In this document: one piece after another, positions 27,311 through 35,565 of the stretch
Layout of the letters: every line of letters begins with the position of its first letter
How positions within the stretch are numbered: the stretch's first letter is position 1
Source: Hymenobacter aranciens
GTDB lineage: Bacteria > Bacteroidota > Bacteroidia > Cytophagales > Hymenobacteraceae
Direction: 5' to 3'
Assembly (NCBI RefSeq): GCF_030580865.1
Contig: NZ_JAUQSY010000003.1
Span: forward strand, 434,001-498,000
Length of the DNA: 64,000 bases
Program-made: the position numbers and the translations under genes
Notes under the pieces: model-generated
Told to the model about the DNA's origin: nothing
Seen by the model: the letters and a program-made list of their open reading frames with translations, nothing else
Databases searched by the model: none

Positions 27311-27598
27311 TCAGTGGTCAGCTTGGTGGATAGCTCCATTAGAAGACAGCACAGCTGCCAGCGACTTCAATTCCTGAGCAACCAGGATTGCTTTGGCTTC
27401 CGCCACCAGCCGTTCGCCAGGATTCAACTCTTTGCGGTGCAGCGACACTATCAGCCCAATAAAAGAGATATACGGTAACCCGCAGCCTAAAACGAACCAC
27501 AGCCAGAAGGAGCGGCCATAACTATAAGCACAATATCCCGTGACCAGCGGCAGAAAAAGCAGCGTGCTTAGTATGAAAAACAATAAGTCCAGTAGCAT
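27311..27598 (-). CDS. small membrane protein
   Basis: 95 residues starting MLLDLLFFILSTLLFLPLV, with two hydrophobic helices (about 3-22 and 33-50). A charged cytoplasmic helix follows: RLVAEAKAILVAQELKSLAA. It starts 22 bases after the ActC stop on the same strand and may be co-transcribed with it. No family recognised. ATG 27598 was preferred over a TTG four codons earlier. Confidence 0.7.
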   Translation of the reverse strand: MLLDLLFFILSTLLFLPLVTGYCAYSYGRSFWLWFVLGCGLPYISFIGLIVSLHRKELNPGERLVAEAKAILVAQELKSLAAVLSSNGAIHQADH

Positions 27599-27620
27599 GA
27601 GCTTTGACAAGAAGGGAGGT

Positions 27621-29057
27621 TTAGTTGCCCTGCACCGATGCAGGCATGGGTGCAGTTGGGGCGGGCAGCGTTGTAGCGGTGGGTTTGGGCCTGTAAGTTG
27701 GCCCGTTGTCGCCGGTGTATTTCAGGATAGTCTTTACTTCGGCCATGTTGATGACGGGGAAGAATTTGGCGAAGAGCATGAACAGCGTGAAGAACAGGCC
27801 CAGCGTCCCCACGTAGATACCGATGTCGATGAGGGAGGGCGAGAACATGGCCCAGTTCGACGGCAAGTAATCGCGGTGCAGCGAGGTGACGATGATAACG
27901 AAGCGCTCGAACCACATGCCGATGTTCACGATGATGGACAGGATGAAGGTGAGCGGAATGCTGTAGCGCACGCGGCGCAGCCACACTAGCTGCGGTGTAA
28001 TCACGTTGCAGGTCATCATCGAAGCGTAAGCCCACCAGTAAGGGCCAGTGGCGCGGTTGATGAAGGCGTACTGCTCAAACTCCACCTGCGAGTACCAGGC
28101 GATGAAGAACTCTGTGATGTAAGCCACGCCCACGATGGAGCCGGTAATCATCATGATTTTGTTCATCAGCGCGATGTGCTCCAGCGTGATATAGTCTTCA
28201 AGACGGAACACGACGCGGGTAATGAGCATCAGCGTCAGTACCATAGCGAAGCCCGAGAAGATAGCGCCGGCTACGAAGTAGGGCGGGAAGATGGTAGTGT
28301 GCCAGCCGGGTACTACCGAGGTGGCAAAGTCCATCGATACGATGGTGTGGACCGAAAGTACCAGCGGGGTCGACACGCCAGCCAGAATCAGCGACACGGT
28401 TTCGTAGCGCGACCAGGCCTTGGCTGAGCCTTTCCAGCCCAGGCTCAGCAGCGAGTACGCGACTTTGGCAATGGTACCCTTAGCACGGTCGCGGATGGTG
28501 GCAAAGTCGGGAATCAGGCCAATGTACCAGAACACCAGCGACACCGAGAAGTAGGTCGAGATGGCGAACACGTCCCACAGCAGCGGCGAGTTGAAGTTGG
28601 CCCAGAGCGAGCCGTAGGTATTCTGGAAAGGAAACACCCAGAACATCAGCCAGGGCCGTCCCAGGTGGAGCACGGGATACATGGCGGCGCAGATGACGGC
28701 GAAGATGGTCATAGCCTCGGCCGCCCGGTTAATGGAGCTCCGCCATTTCTGCCGAAACAGCAGCAGTACGGCCGAGATGAGCGTGCCAGCGTGGCCAATG
28801 CCCACCCACCACACGAAGTTGGTGATGTCCCAGGCCCAGCCCACGGTTTTGTTGAGGCCCCACTCGCCGATGCCGTACCACAGCGTGCGGTACATCGAGT
28901 AGAAGAAGATACCAAGGAAAAACAGGGCCACGCTCAAGGCGACCATCCAACGCCGGTTAGGGGCAGATTCTACCTGGCGGCACACGTCCTCAGTTACATC
29001 GTGGCAGGTTTTGCTCCCCGTGATAAGCGGTTCGCGTATCGGCGACACATGTTGCAT
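27621..29057 (-). CDS. actC: NrfD/PsrC-like membrane subunit ActC of alternative complex III
   Basis: A 478-residue integral membrane protein with about ten helices. It opens SPIREPLITGSKTCHDVTED as ActC proteins do. It has NrfD-family signatures (DITNFVWWVGIGHAGTLISA, MYPVLHLGRPWLMFWVFPF, SVHTIVSMDFATSVVPGWH). In alternative complex III, ActC and ActF hold the quinol site and pass electrons to the ActA/ActE cytochromes. ATG 29057 fits the family start. The rest of an act operon (actA, B, D, E, F and cox genes) is absent here, so this copy is solitary. It may be a second copy or a displaced gene. Confidence 0.9.
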   Translation of the reverse strand: MQHVSPIREPLITGSKTCHDVTEDVCRQVESAPNRRWMVALSVALFFLGIFFYSMYRTLWYGIGEWGLNKTVGWAWDITNFVWWVGIGHAGTLISAVLLLFRQKWRSSINRAAEAMTIFAVICAAMYPVLHLGRPWLMFWVFPFQNTYGSLWANFNSPLLWDVFAISTYFSVSLVFWYIGLIPDFATIRDRAKGTIAKVAYSLLSLGWKGSAKAWSRYETVSLILAGVSTPLVLSVHTIVSMDFATSVVPGWHTTIFPPYFVAGAIFSGFAMVLTLMLITRVVFRLEDYITLEHIALMNKIMMITGSIVGVAYITEFFIAWYSQVEFEQYAFINRATGPYWWAYASMMTCNVITPQLVWLRRVRYSIPLTFILSIIVNIGMWFERFVIIVTSLHRDYLPSNWAMFSPSLIDIGIYVGTLGLFFTLFMLFAKFFPVINMAEVKTILKYTGDNGPTYRPKPTATTLPAPTAPMPASVQGN

Positions 29058-29333
29058 ATAGTTCGGTGATTGTTTCGACAAAATTCCGACTGCTGCCGCT
29101 GGCAAACCTTGATTGAACGCAAGATTTACACTGACTGAATTCCACTCCATCTACCTCTGCAAAAGGATGAATTGGCCCGCTGGGTGAATAGGCGAATAGT
29201 CACAGTGGCCCATGCTCAAGGCAGGGCTAGGCGCGTCCACCCTACCAGGCCGGGCGGCAGGTCAGGGCTGGGCGTGTCAGCACTAGGCAACGCCCCCGGA
29301 ACTACAGACGTCCTCCAGGCAACCCCGCAGGCA

Positions 29334-29618
29334 TCAGGCCTGCTTCTTGCCCATCCTTTTCCGACTACTTGCCTTAGGCGCAGTTCTTTGTCTTGGGGAC
29401 TGCGCGGCGTAAATGGCTGCTGGCTCATGGGGCCCTAACTGCTTCACCGGTTCAGCCGTGGCCCTGCCGTCATCAGTTGCTGCAGGGGCAGGTTCCGGCG
29501 CTGGTTTGTAGGCCACGGCGCAAGTGCGCACCGGTACCGAAACAGCCACCACCTGCTCAGAAGCACTAACTGCCCTGTCGGAGTGATATAAGGCGACCGT
29601 TTCGGCCTCGCGTATGGC
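29334..29618 (-). pseudogene. possible C-terminal gene remnant
   Basis: An open frame from after a TGA at 29619-29621 to a stop at 29334. It reads AIREAETVALYHSDRAVSAS, EQVVAVSVPVRTCAVAYKP, then a Pro/Ala stretch ending SSRKRMGKKQA. The first part has clear protein character but no start codon at its head; only an internal GTG (29552) is available. It may be the tail of a lost gene or a small basic protein. Unknown family. Confidence 0.3.
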
Positions 29619-29636
29619 TCAGGTTAAGGCCTGCAA

Positions 29637-30122
29637 TTAACTTCGGACTTCCGGCCGGAGACATTGCCCGCGCGCTCTTGCATACAGGAAGGTGATGCCG
29701 TAGCGGCCGCAGATTTCGGCCACAACCGGGAAGTCGGGTGGGCCGGCGGGTAGCTGCGCCAGCTCCTGAAACATGTGCTCGGCCCCGGCCGGGAAGATGG
29801 ATACCAGCACGCGGGCCGGCGTGCTGCCCACCACCCGGAAGCTGTGGGCCACCCCACGCGGCACGTAGGCCAGGTCGCCGGCCCCGAGGGTGGTTACGGC
29901 ACCGTCGACTTCATATTCGACCAGCCCCTCCTGCACGTGGAAGGTTTCATCTTCCTGCGTGTGCACGTGGCGGGGAATGCCGGTGCCGGGCGAGTTGAGC
30001 TGCTCCACCAGGGTAAACAGGCCGTTGGTGTCCTGGCCGGTCAGCTTGATGCACTGCTGGTCGCCGAGGACGCTGAGCCGCAAACCATTGGCGGCAGGTA
30101 CGATGTTGGGAATGAGTTTCAT
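29637..30122 (-). CDS. cupin-domain protein
   Basis: A 161-residue single-cupin protein. The metal-binding motif is visible: PRHVHTQEDETFHVQEG (His, His, Glu, His pattern) and the second motif is YVPRGVAHSFRVVG. Small cupins of this type are isomerases, dioxygenases or sensor proteins; the substrate is unknown. It lies 37 bases upstream of the Rid-family gene's stop on the same strand, so the two probably share a transcript. Confidence 0.88.
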   Translation of the reverse strand: MKLIPNIVPAANGLRLSVLGDQQCIKLTGQDTNGLFTLVEQLNSPGTGIPRHVHTQEDETFHVQEGLVEYEVDGAVTTLGAGDLAYVPRGVAHSFRVVGSTPARVLVSIFPAGAEHMFQELAQLPAGPPDFPVVAEICGRYGITFLYARARGQCLRPEVRS

Positions 30123-30159
30123 GGATGTTGAGAAATAAGATGAGAAAAGAGAAAAATGG

Positions 30160-30552
30160 CTAGCGGGCGGCCGTGACTTCGATTTCGACCAGCAGGCCGG
30201 GGAAGGCCAGGGCCTGCACCTCGACCAGCGTGCTGGCGGCCTGGCAGCCGTGCTGCGCCAGCCGGGCCACTACCGCGCCGTAGTGCGGAAAAAAATCGGC
30301 GATAGAAGTCGTCAGGTAGTTGATGCGCACCACGTCGCGCAGCGCGTAGCCGGCCTGCGTCAGCACGGTTTCCACGTTGGCGAGGGCAGCCTGGAGCTGG
30401 CCCGGCATGTCGGCTGGCAGCGGCGCGCCGTGGGCATCGACGGCAGCCTGCCCGGCGCAGTACAATGTGTGAGAAGCGTGGGAGATTTCCACGGCCTGGG
30501 CGTAGCCCAGCTGGTCTTGCCACTGCCAGGGATTGATGATGGTTTTTTGCAT
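30160..30552 (-). CDS. Rid-family (YjgF/UK114) protein lacking the canonical arginine
   Basis: A 130-residue member of the RidA superfamily of normal length. Typical features: TLYCAGQAAVDAHGAPLPAD, ALANVETVLTQAGYALRDVV, and the end LVEVQALAFPGLLVEIEVTA. In true RidA imine deaminases an arginine precedes the last conserved strand (PARSxVEV). Here the equivalent reads QAASTLVEV, so that arginine is missing and classic 2-aminoacrylate deaminase activity is doubtful. It is probably one of the Rid subfamilies of unknown activity. ATG 30552 gives the family start. Confidence 0.87.
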   Translation of the reverse strand: MQKTIINPWQWQDQLGYAQAVEISHASHTLYCAGQAAVDAHGAPLPADMPGQLQAALANVETVLTQAGYALRDVVRINYLTTSIADFFPHYGAVVARLAQHGCQAASTLVEVQALAFPGLLVEIEVTAAR

Positions 30553-30694
30553 GGTCGAAAGGGAGAAAAGCAACCTGAGAGGGAGAACTATCTAGCGGGG
30601 CTGTTGGGCGGGAAAAAATAAGGCAGCGGGGAGCCGGGCCGGTGGAGTCAAACCCCACCGGCCGGATAGTGCCCTTGCTGGGTTGACTAATGGG

Positions 30695-31780
30695 TTAGTG
30701 GCTGGCGTAGTAAGCGTTGCTCCACTTTAGCCAGGGGGTGCCGGCCACATCGTGGTACACGCCGTCCCAGTCGCCGGCGGCGGGTGCCGTGGCCGCGCTA
30801 TTACCGTTGGAGTCGCCGCCGCGCGTGTCGTCCTTGAAGGAGGTGAAGGTCACGCCCGCGCCGTTGGCGTTGAGCAATTGAGTGGGGCTGTCGCGGAAGA
30901 TGAGGCGGCCCTCGGGCATCATTTTCACCGTCACGTTATTGCCCAGGCGCAGGGTAGTGCCAGCGCGCAGGTCGATGTTGTGGGTGTTCACGTAGGCCAG
31001 CTCGGTTTCGGCCCAGGCCAGGTTGGGCTTGGTCACGTTATTGTCCCAGTAGGTCACGATGCCCTGGTGCAGGTTTTTGTCGGCCGCGTTGGTGGGGTTT
31101 TGGAAGGAGTTGGAGTCGTCCAGGTCGAAGCTGGAGGTGATGGACAGCGGCCGGATGTTGTCGTAGAACACGTTGCTTTGCAGGACTGTGGTGGCCGTGG
31201 CATAGTGAGCGTCCACGGTGGCTTCGGTGTTCACGGCCACGTCTTCGCCATTATGGGCAAAAGTGCAGTTGGTCACGCTGGCCGCGCCGTTGGAGAGGTC
31301 GAGCACGGTGCCGCCACTGCCGCCGTACAGAAACTGGCTATAAGTCAGCATCGAGTTGGTGGTGCCGTTGAGGTTGACCAGCGTCCAGTCCTTTTTAGCC
31401 GGAGCCGAGGCACTGCCATCCTGGTTGGTGTCGCCGCCGTGGGCGTCGTCGCGGTAGGAGGTGAAGTAGATGGGCCGTGCGGCCGTGCCGCTGGCCGTCA
31501 GGCGGCCGTTGGTGTTCAGAATCAGGCCGGCCCCGCTCTTGAACTTCACCACCGTGCCGGGCTGGATGGTGAGGGCGGCCGTTACATTTACGGTACCGTT
31601 CACCACGTACACGGTGCAGGGCTCCCAGGTGGTGGCGGTATTGATGGTGTTGGTTACCTGCACTACGGTAGGGGTGCAGCCGGCAGGAGCCACGGGCGCA
31701 TCATCGTCGTCGCACGAAACCAGGGTGAGAGTGGCCAGGGCGCTAAGCATAACCGGGATGCGGGGATAGGAGAGAAACAT
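30695..31780 (-). CDS. lipoprotein with right-handed beta-helix repeats
   Basis: A 361-residue protein with lipobox TLVSC (Cys23), followed by DDDD. The body shows parallel beta-helix coils: LTIQPGTVVKFKSGAGLILN, GRLTASGTAARPIYFTSYRD, and a repeat of the same module near the C terminus, MMPEGRLIFRD to GVTFTSFKDDTRGGDSNGN. The two RDDAHGGDTNQDG/KDDTRGGDSNGN stretches are acidic, calcium-like loops. Likely a surface-exposed lipoprotein that binds polysaccharide or calcium. It diverges from the kinase operon, so it could share its control region. Confidence 0.8.
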   Translation of the reverse strand: MFLSYPRIPVMLSALATLTLVSCDDDDAPVAPAGCTPTVVQVTNTINTATTWEPCTVYVVNGTVNVTAALTIQPGTVVKFKSGAGLILNTNGRLTASGTAARPIYFTSYRDDAHGGDTNQDGSASAPAKKDWTLVNLNGTTNSMLTYSQFLYGGSGGTVLDLSNGAASVTNCTFAHNGEDVAVNTEATVDAHYATATTVLQSNVFYDNIRPLSITSSFDLDDSNSFQNPTNAADKNLHQGIVTYWDNNVTKPNLAWAETELAYVNTHNIDLRAGTTLRLGNNVTVKMMPEGRLIFRDSPTQLLNANGAGVTFTSFKDDTRGGDSNGNSAATAPAAGDWDGVYHDVAGTPWLKWSNAYYASH

Positions 31781-32167
31781 GGGATGAAAAAAGGTGAGGG
31801 GGTTAGAAAAAAAAACGGGTGATTACAAGAATTTTCAGCCTGTCACAGTCAGTTGGTTATTAATTGGCGGGCTGCTTAGGTGCTGCAAAATTGGGAACCG
31901 GTCCGGCCCTCCGAAAGCCGGGAGTGCTGGACTGGCGAGTTTGCCGACCAGACTGTGGAAATAACCGGCGGAATTGACGGATGCCCGGATTTAGTAGGCC
32001 GATGACGGGATAAGGCACCCTAACCGTCCGGCTGGCCCGGTGCTTACAATTCCGCCGGCTTATTCCCCAATTCCGCCGCTATTTTCTGCAATTCCGCCGG
32101 CTCCGGTAGCTGCTTGCGAGCGGAGCCGTGTATTTTCACTGTTCCAAAGTGGTTTCCCCGCCGGCGC
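31781..32167. other. divergent control region between beta-helix lipoprotein and kinase operon
   Basis: 387 bases with no gene. Holds the three-repeat LytTR-type site at 32048-32100, and an inverted single copy of the same motif (CCGGCGGAATT) at 31965-31975. Confidence 0.6.
32048..32100 (+). promoter_or_regulatory. three direct repeats at 21-bp spacing, probable LytTR operator
   Basis: AATTCCGCCGG at 32048-32058, AATTCCGCCGC at 32069-32079 and AATTCCGCCGG at 32090-32100, start to start 21 and 21 bp. LytTR-domain regulators bind direct repeats about two helical turns apart. The operon 68 bases downstream encodes two kinases and a LytTR regulator, so autoregulation is likely. Confidence 0.7.
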
Positions 32168-33250
32168 ATGACTTCTTCTTCCAGCTTTCTATCGCGGCTT
32201 GTCGCTTACGTCCGGGCCAAGCCCCTGGCCTGGCGGCTCTACCTGGTGGCCACGCCGTGGACACTGCCGGTGTACGGCTACATGTATTTCGGCGCGCCGT
32301 ACCTGCACACGTGGTCGGTGTTTTTAGGCGGCACGGCGCTGTTTTTGGTCATGTACATGATGTGTCTCACCAGCGTCACGGCCCTGCTCTCGCGCGGCAT
32401 CCGGCGCTACCCCGAGCCCCAGCAGGCGCCCAAGCGGGTGGCGTACAATGCCGCGCAGTTGGCGGTGTTCATTGTAGTGGGCACGCTGGGCGCGCAGTGG
32501 CTGATGGACGCCGTGCACCTCTACGGCTACGTGTACCATTTCTGGCCCTCACTCTGGACGCTGGTATCGGTCGCAGTGGTGCATTTCGTGGTGGCGGGGC
32601 TGGCCGAGGTGGCCTACGTGCTGTCGCAGTGGCGACACACCCAGCTCGAAGCCCAGCAGCTGGCCCAGCAGCAGGTGCAAACTGAGCTGGACGACGTGAA
32701 GCAGCAGGTCAACCCGCACTTTTTGTTTAATTGCCTCAACTCGTTGTCCGTGCTCATCGGCGAAGCCCCGGCCGAAGCCGAGCTGTTCGTGGACGAGATG
32801 GCCACCGTGTACCGTTACCTGCTGCAGGCGCACCGCACCAGCCAGGCCGCCCCGGCCGAGGTCAGCCTCGTCACCTTGGAGGCCGAGCTGGACTTTCTGC
32901 ACTCCTACAGCTACCTGCTGCGCACGCGCTACGGCGCCGGCCTGGAGTTTTGCCTGCCCGCCACTGCCCCCGGCGGCAGTCTGTTGCCGCTCACCCTGCA
33001 AACGCTGGTCGACAATGCCATTCGCCACAACGTGGCCTCGGCCGACACGCCCCTGCGCATCGACGTGCGTACGCCCGCTCCCGGCTACGTGCAGGTACGC
33101 AACACCTTGCAGAAACGCTCGGTACGCGTGCCGATGGCCACGCAGGGCCTGAGCACCTTACAGGCCCGCTACCAGCTGCTGGGCAGCGCCGGGGCTGTGC
33201 GGGCCGAAGCCACCGGGCAGCACTTCAGCGTGTCGGTACAACTACTGTAA
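32168..33250 (+). CDS. LytS/YehU-type sensor histidine kinase (first of pair)
   Basis: A 360-residue membrane kinase. Four hydrophobic helices lie in residues about 20-150. A coiled linker (QLEAQQLAQQQVQTELDDVK) leads to the His_kinase motif QVNPHFLFNCLNSLSVL, with phospho-acceptor His184. The ATP domain has LVDNAIRHNV. It lacks the classic G-rich C-terminal boxes, as usual for this family, which signals to LytTR regulators. It starts 6 bases before the second kinase and shares a transcript with it and the regulator. ATG 32168 was chosen as the start of the first membrane segment. Confidence 0.9.
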   Translation: MTSSSSFLSRLVAYVRAKPLAWRLYLVATPWTLPVYGYMYFGAPYLHTWSVFLGGTALFLVMYMMCLTSVTALLSRGIRRYPEPQQAPKRVAYNAAQLAVFIVVGTLGAQWLMDAVHLYGYVYHFWPSLWTLVSVAVVHFVVAGLAEVAYVLSQWRHTQLEAQQLAQQQVQTELDDVKQQVNPHFLFNCLNSLSVLIGEAPAEAELFVDEMATVYRYLLQAHRTSQAAPAEVSLVTLEAELDFLHSYSYLLRTRYGAGLEFCLPATAPGGSLLPLTLQTLVDNAIRHNVASADTPLRIDVRTPAPGYVQVRNTLQKRSVRVPMATQGLSTLQARYQLLGSAGAVRAEATGQHFSVSVQLL

Positions 33251-33256
33251 GCGTCC

Positions 33257-34399
33257 ATGACTCTCTCGTTTCGTTTGCCCCCGGCCCTGCGCCTCAGCTA
33301 CCGCAGCCGCTGGCTCTACTGGCTGCTGCTGCCCTGGATGGTGCCGCTGTTTGCCTACCTGCTGCTGGGGCCGCAGTACTGGAGCTGCTGGCAGTCGCTG
33401 CTCTACCCTACGCTGTTTTTGTGGCTGCTGGCCAGCGGTTGGATACTGGGCCTCGACCGGGCGGCCGAGGCCGTGGTGCGGCGCTTCCCGGACCTGGGCC
33501 AGACCCTGCCGCGCGTGCTGCTCACCACCGCGGCCTGCTCCCTGCTCACGGCGCTGTTTCTGGCGGTGGTGGTCGCCGTGTTCCTGTACGTGCAGCCCTT
33601 CGGCTCAACGCTCACCTTCGCGGGGGTGCGGGCCGGGCTGGGCGTGCTGCCCCAGGTACACGTGTGGCTGCGCGAGGTGGCGGGCCTGTCGCTGCCCCTG
33701 CCAGATGTGTCGCTGCTGCTCTACGCCATCGACTTTATTGGTATTCTGGTCATTGCCATCATCTATGAGGTGTTCTATTCGCTGGGCAAGTGGCACGAAA
33801 GCAAGATGAACACCGAGGGCCTGCGCAAGGCCAACATGCAGGGCCAGCTGCAAAGCCTGAAAAACCAGATAAACCCGCACTTCCTCTTCAACAGCCTCAA
33901 CTCACTGTCCTCGCTCATTGCCGACGAGCCTGAGCGCGCCGAGCGGTTCGTGGACGAGATGGCCAACGTATACCGCTACCTGCTGCAAACCAGCGAGCAG
34001 CCCCTCACGCCTCTGGCCGTGGAGCTGGGTTTCATCGAGTCGTACTACCACCTGCTCAAAACCCGGCACGGCCCCGGCCTGCAGCTGCACGTGCGCGTAG
34101 CCGAGCAGTATCTGGACTACCAGCTGCCGCCGCTCACGCTGCAAATGCTGGTAGAAAACGCCGTGAAGCACAACGTCATCCTCGACGAGGAGCCGCTGCG
34201 CATAGACATCGTAACCACGCCCGCCGGGCGCCTGCAGGTGAGCAACAACCTGCAACGCAAAACCACCCAGGTCAAATCGAACAACGTGGGCCTGCCCAAC
34301 ATCCGGGCTCGCTACGAGCTGCTGGCCCAGGCTGCCCCCGTGGTGCAGGCCAGCGAGGGGCAATTCGTAGTGCTGCTGCCGCTGCTGGCGGCTGAATAA
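33257..34399 (+). CDS. LytS/YehU-type sensor histidine kinase (second of pair)
   Basis: A 380-residue relative of the preceding kinase. Four hydrophobic helices occupy about 20-180. The phosphorylation motif is QINPHFLFNSLNSLSSLI with His208, and the ATP-site motif is LVENAVKHNVI. The two kinases are similar in the catalytic half but differ in the membrane half. They could therefore form a heterodimer or answer different signals through one regulator. Gaps of 6 bases before and 10 bases after support one operon. Confidence 0.9.
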   Translation: MTLSFRLPPALRLSYRSRWLYWLLLPWMVPLFAYLLLGPQYWSCWQSLLYPTLFLWLLASGWILGLDRAAEAVVRRFPDLGQTLPRVLLTTAACSLLTALFLAVVVAVFLYVQPFGSTLTFAGVRAGLGVLPQVHVWLREVAGLSLPLPDVSLLLYAIDFIGILVIAIIYEVFYSLGKWHESKMNTEGLRKANMQGQLQSLKNQINPHFLFNSLNSLSSLIADEPERAERFVDEMANVYRYLLQTSEQPLTPLAVELGFIESYYHLLKTRHGPGLQLHVRVAEQYLDYQLPPLTLQMLVENAVKHNVILDEEPLRIDIVTTPAGRLQVSNNLQRKTTQVKSNNVGLPNIRARYELLAQAAPVVQASEGQFVVLLPLLAAE

Positions 34400-34409
34400 A
34401 TTTTTGCTT

Positions 34410-35204
34410 ATGAACGTATTAATTGTCGAAGATGAGGAGCTGGCCGTGCGCAAGCTCACCAAGCTGTTGCAGGAAGTAGAGCCCGACCTGCGCATTGTGG
34501 GCGTCACGGCCAGCATCAGCCGCACGGTGGCCTGGATGCAGCAGCAGCGCGCCAGCCAGCAACCCGACCCCGACCTGATTTTCATGGACATCGAGCTGGC
34601 CGATGGGCAGAGCTTCGAGATTTTCGAGCGCATCGACGTGTTCAGCAAAGTGGTGTTCACGACCAGCTACGACGAGTATGCCCTGCAAGCCTTCAAGGTC
34701 AACAGCATCGACTACCTGCTCAAGCCTGTGCAGCGCAAAGACCTGGTGCGCAGCCTCAAGAAATTCCACGACCTGACGGCCCAGCGCCCCGCCGGCCCCG
34801 CCGCGCTGCCCATAAGCCTGGAAAACGTGCTGCGCGCCTGGCAACACCAGCAGCAAGCCAGGCAGTACCGCAAGCGCTTTCTGGTGCGGCAGGGCCCGCG
34901 GCTGGTGTCGGTGGAAGTGGCCGACATTGCCTACTTCTTCACCGACGAGCGGTTCAGCTTTTTCCGCTGCCACTCGGGCCAGAAATACCTGGTCGACTAC
35001 CCTCTCGACGAACTGGCCGAGCTGCTCGACCCCGAGCAGTTCACCCGCATCAGCCGGGGCCTCATCGTCACGCACCAGGCCGTGGAGCAAATGCAGCCCT
35101 ACTTCGGCAGCCGCCTAGCCCTCACGCTCACGCCCGCCTTCGAGAAGGAGGCGCTGGTGAGCCGCGAGAAGGTCAACGACTTCAAGAAGTGGATGGGCAA
35201 GTAG
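34410..35204 (+). CDS. LytTR-family response regulator
   Basis: A 264-residue regulator. The receiver domain (1-120) opens NVLIVEDEELAVRKL; phospho-acceptor Asp60 lies in LIFMDIELADG and the conserved Lys in YLLKPVQ. A LytTR DNA-binding domain (about 155-260) includes FLVRQGPRLVSVEVADIAYF and ISRGLIVTHQAVEQM. This fold binds direct repeats on one DNA face; candidates lie upstream of its own operon and of the cupin/cytochrome operon. ATG 34410 was chosen over TTG two codons earlier. Confidence 0.93.
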   Translation: MNVLIVEDEELAVRKLTKLLQEVEPDLRIVGVTASISRTVAWMQQQRASQQPDPDLIFMDIELADGQSFEIFERIDVFSKVVFTTSYDEYALQAFKVNSIDYLLKPVQRKDLVRSLKKFHDLTAQRPAGPAALPISLENVLRAWQHQQQARQYRKRFLVRQGPRLVSVEVADIAYFFTDERFSFFRCHSGQKYLVDYPLDELAELLDPEQFTRISRGLIVTHQAVEQMQPYFGSRLALTLTPAFEKEALVSREKVNDFKKWMGK

Positions 35205-35239
35205 CTCGGCATGAGCCAGGGGTAGCATTTGTATAGAAC

Positions 35240-35271
35240 AGGGCTGTCGTAACGCGACAGCCCTTTTTTAT
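35240..35271 (+). terminator. intrinsic terminator of the kinase/regulator operon
   Basis: Stem AGGGCTGTCG / CGACAGCCCT with a 5-base loop and a run of T on the plus strand, 35 bases past the regulator stop. Confidence 0.9.
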
Positions 35272-35333
35272 GCGCGGCATATGCCGCCGATATAAACAGC
35301 CTACGAATGGATTTTTACGAATTGGCTGCGCGC

Positions 35334-35386
35334 AATTCAGCGGGCGAATCGTGCAATTCGGTTGGGCCGATTGACAATCCCGCCGG
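35334..35386 (+). promoter_or_regulatory. three imperfect direct repeats at 21-bp spacing, probable LytTR operator
   Basis: AATTCAGCGGG (35334), AATTCGGTTGG (35355) and AATCCCGCCGG (35376), start to start 21 and 21 bp. They are degenerate copies of the AATTCCGCCGG motif found upstream of the kinase operon. A weaker in-phase copy, AATTCGGCC, lies at 35460 (84 bp, four periods, on). CAACTTTG at 35416-35423 could be a Bacteroidota -7 box. Confidence 0.6.
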
Positions 35387-35429
35387 AAGCGGTTTCGGCG
35401 GCTTAACGCGGGTCGCAACTTTGAACCAT

Positions 35430-35522
35430 GAAAACGGCGGGGCAGGCACGCGGGCTGATAATTCGGCCTTTAACTGGCGAGTGGCCGTGCTTGTGCCAGC
35501 GAATTTCCGCCCCGCCGTTTTC
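35430..35522. repeat. 14-bp inverted repeat in the cupin leader
   Basis: GAAAACGGCGGGGC at 35430-35443 and its exact complement at 35509-35522, 65 bases apart, ending 44 bases before the cupin start. It could form a long leader-RNA hairpin or a second operator. Confidence 0.6.
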
Positions 35523-35565
35523 GCATTTCGCCTCGCTACGGCGGCCCATTTCCCCTTCACTTCTC

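Larger units (their letters stand above)
35205..35565. other. intergenic control region
   Basis: Contains the kinase-operon terminator, the second three-repeat LytTR-type site and a 14-bp inverted repeat. No gene. Confidence 0.6.

Noticed and set aside
31862..31899. additional LytTR-type repeats (AATTGGCGGGC and AATTGGGAACC)
   Set aside because: They are 27 bp apart, not 21, and match the motif poorly.
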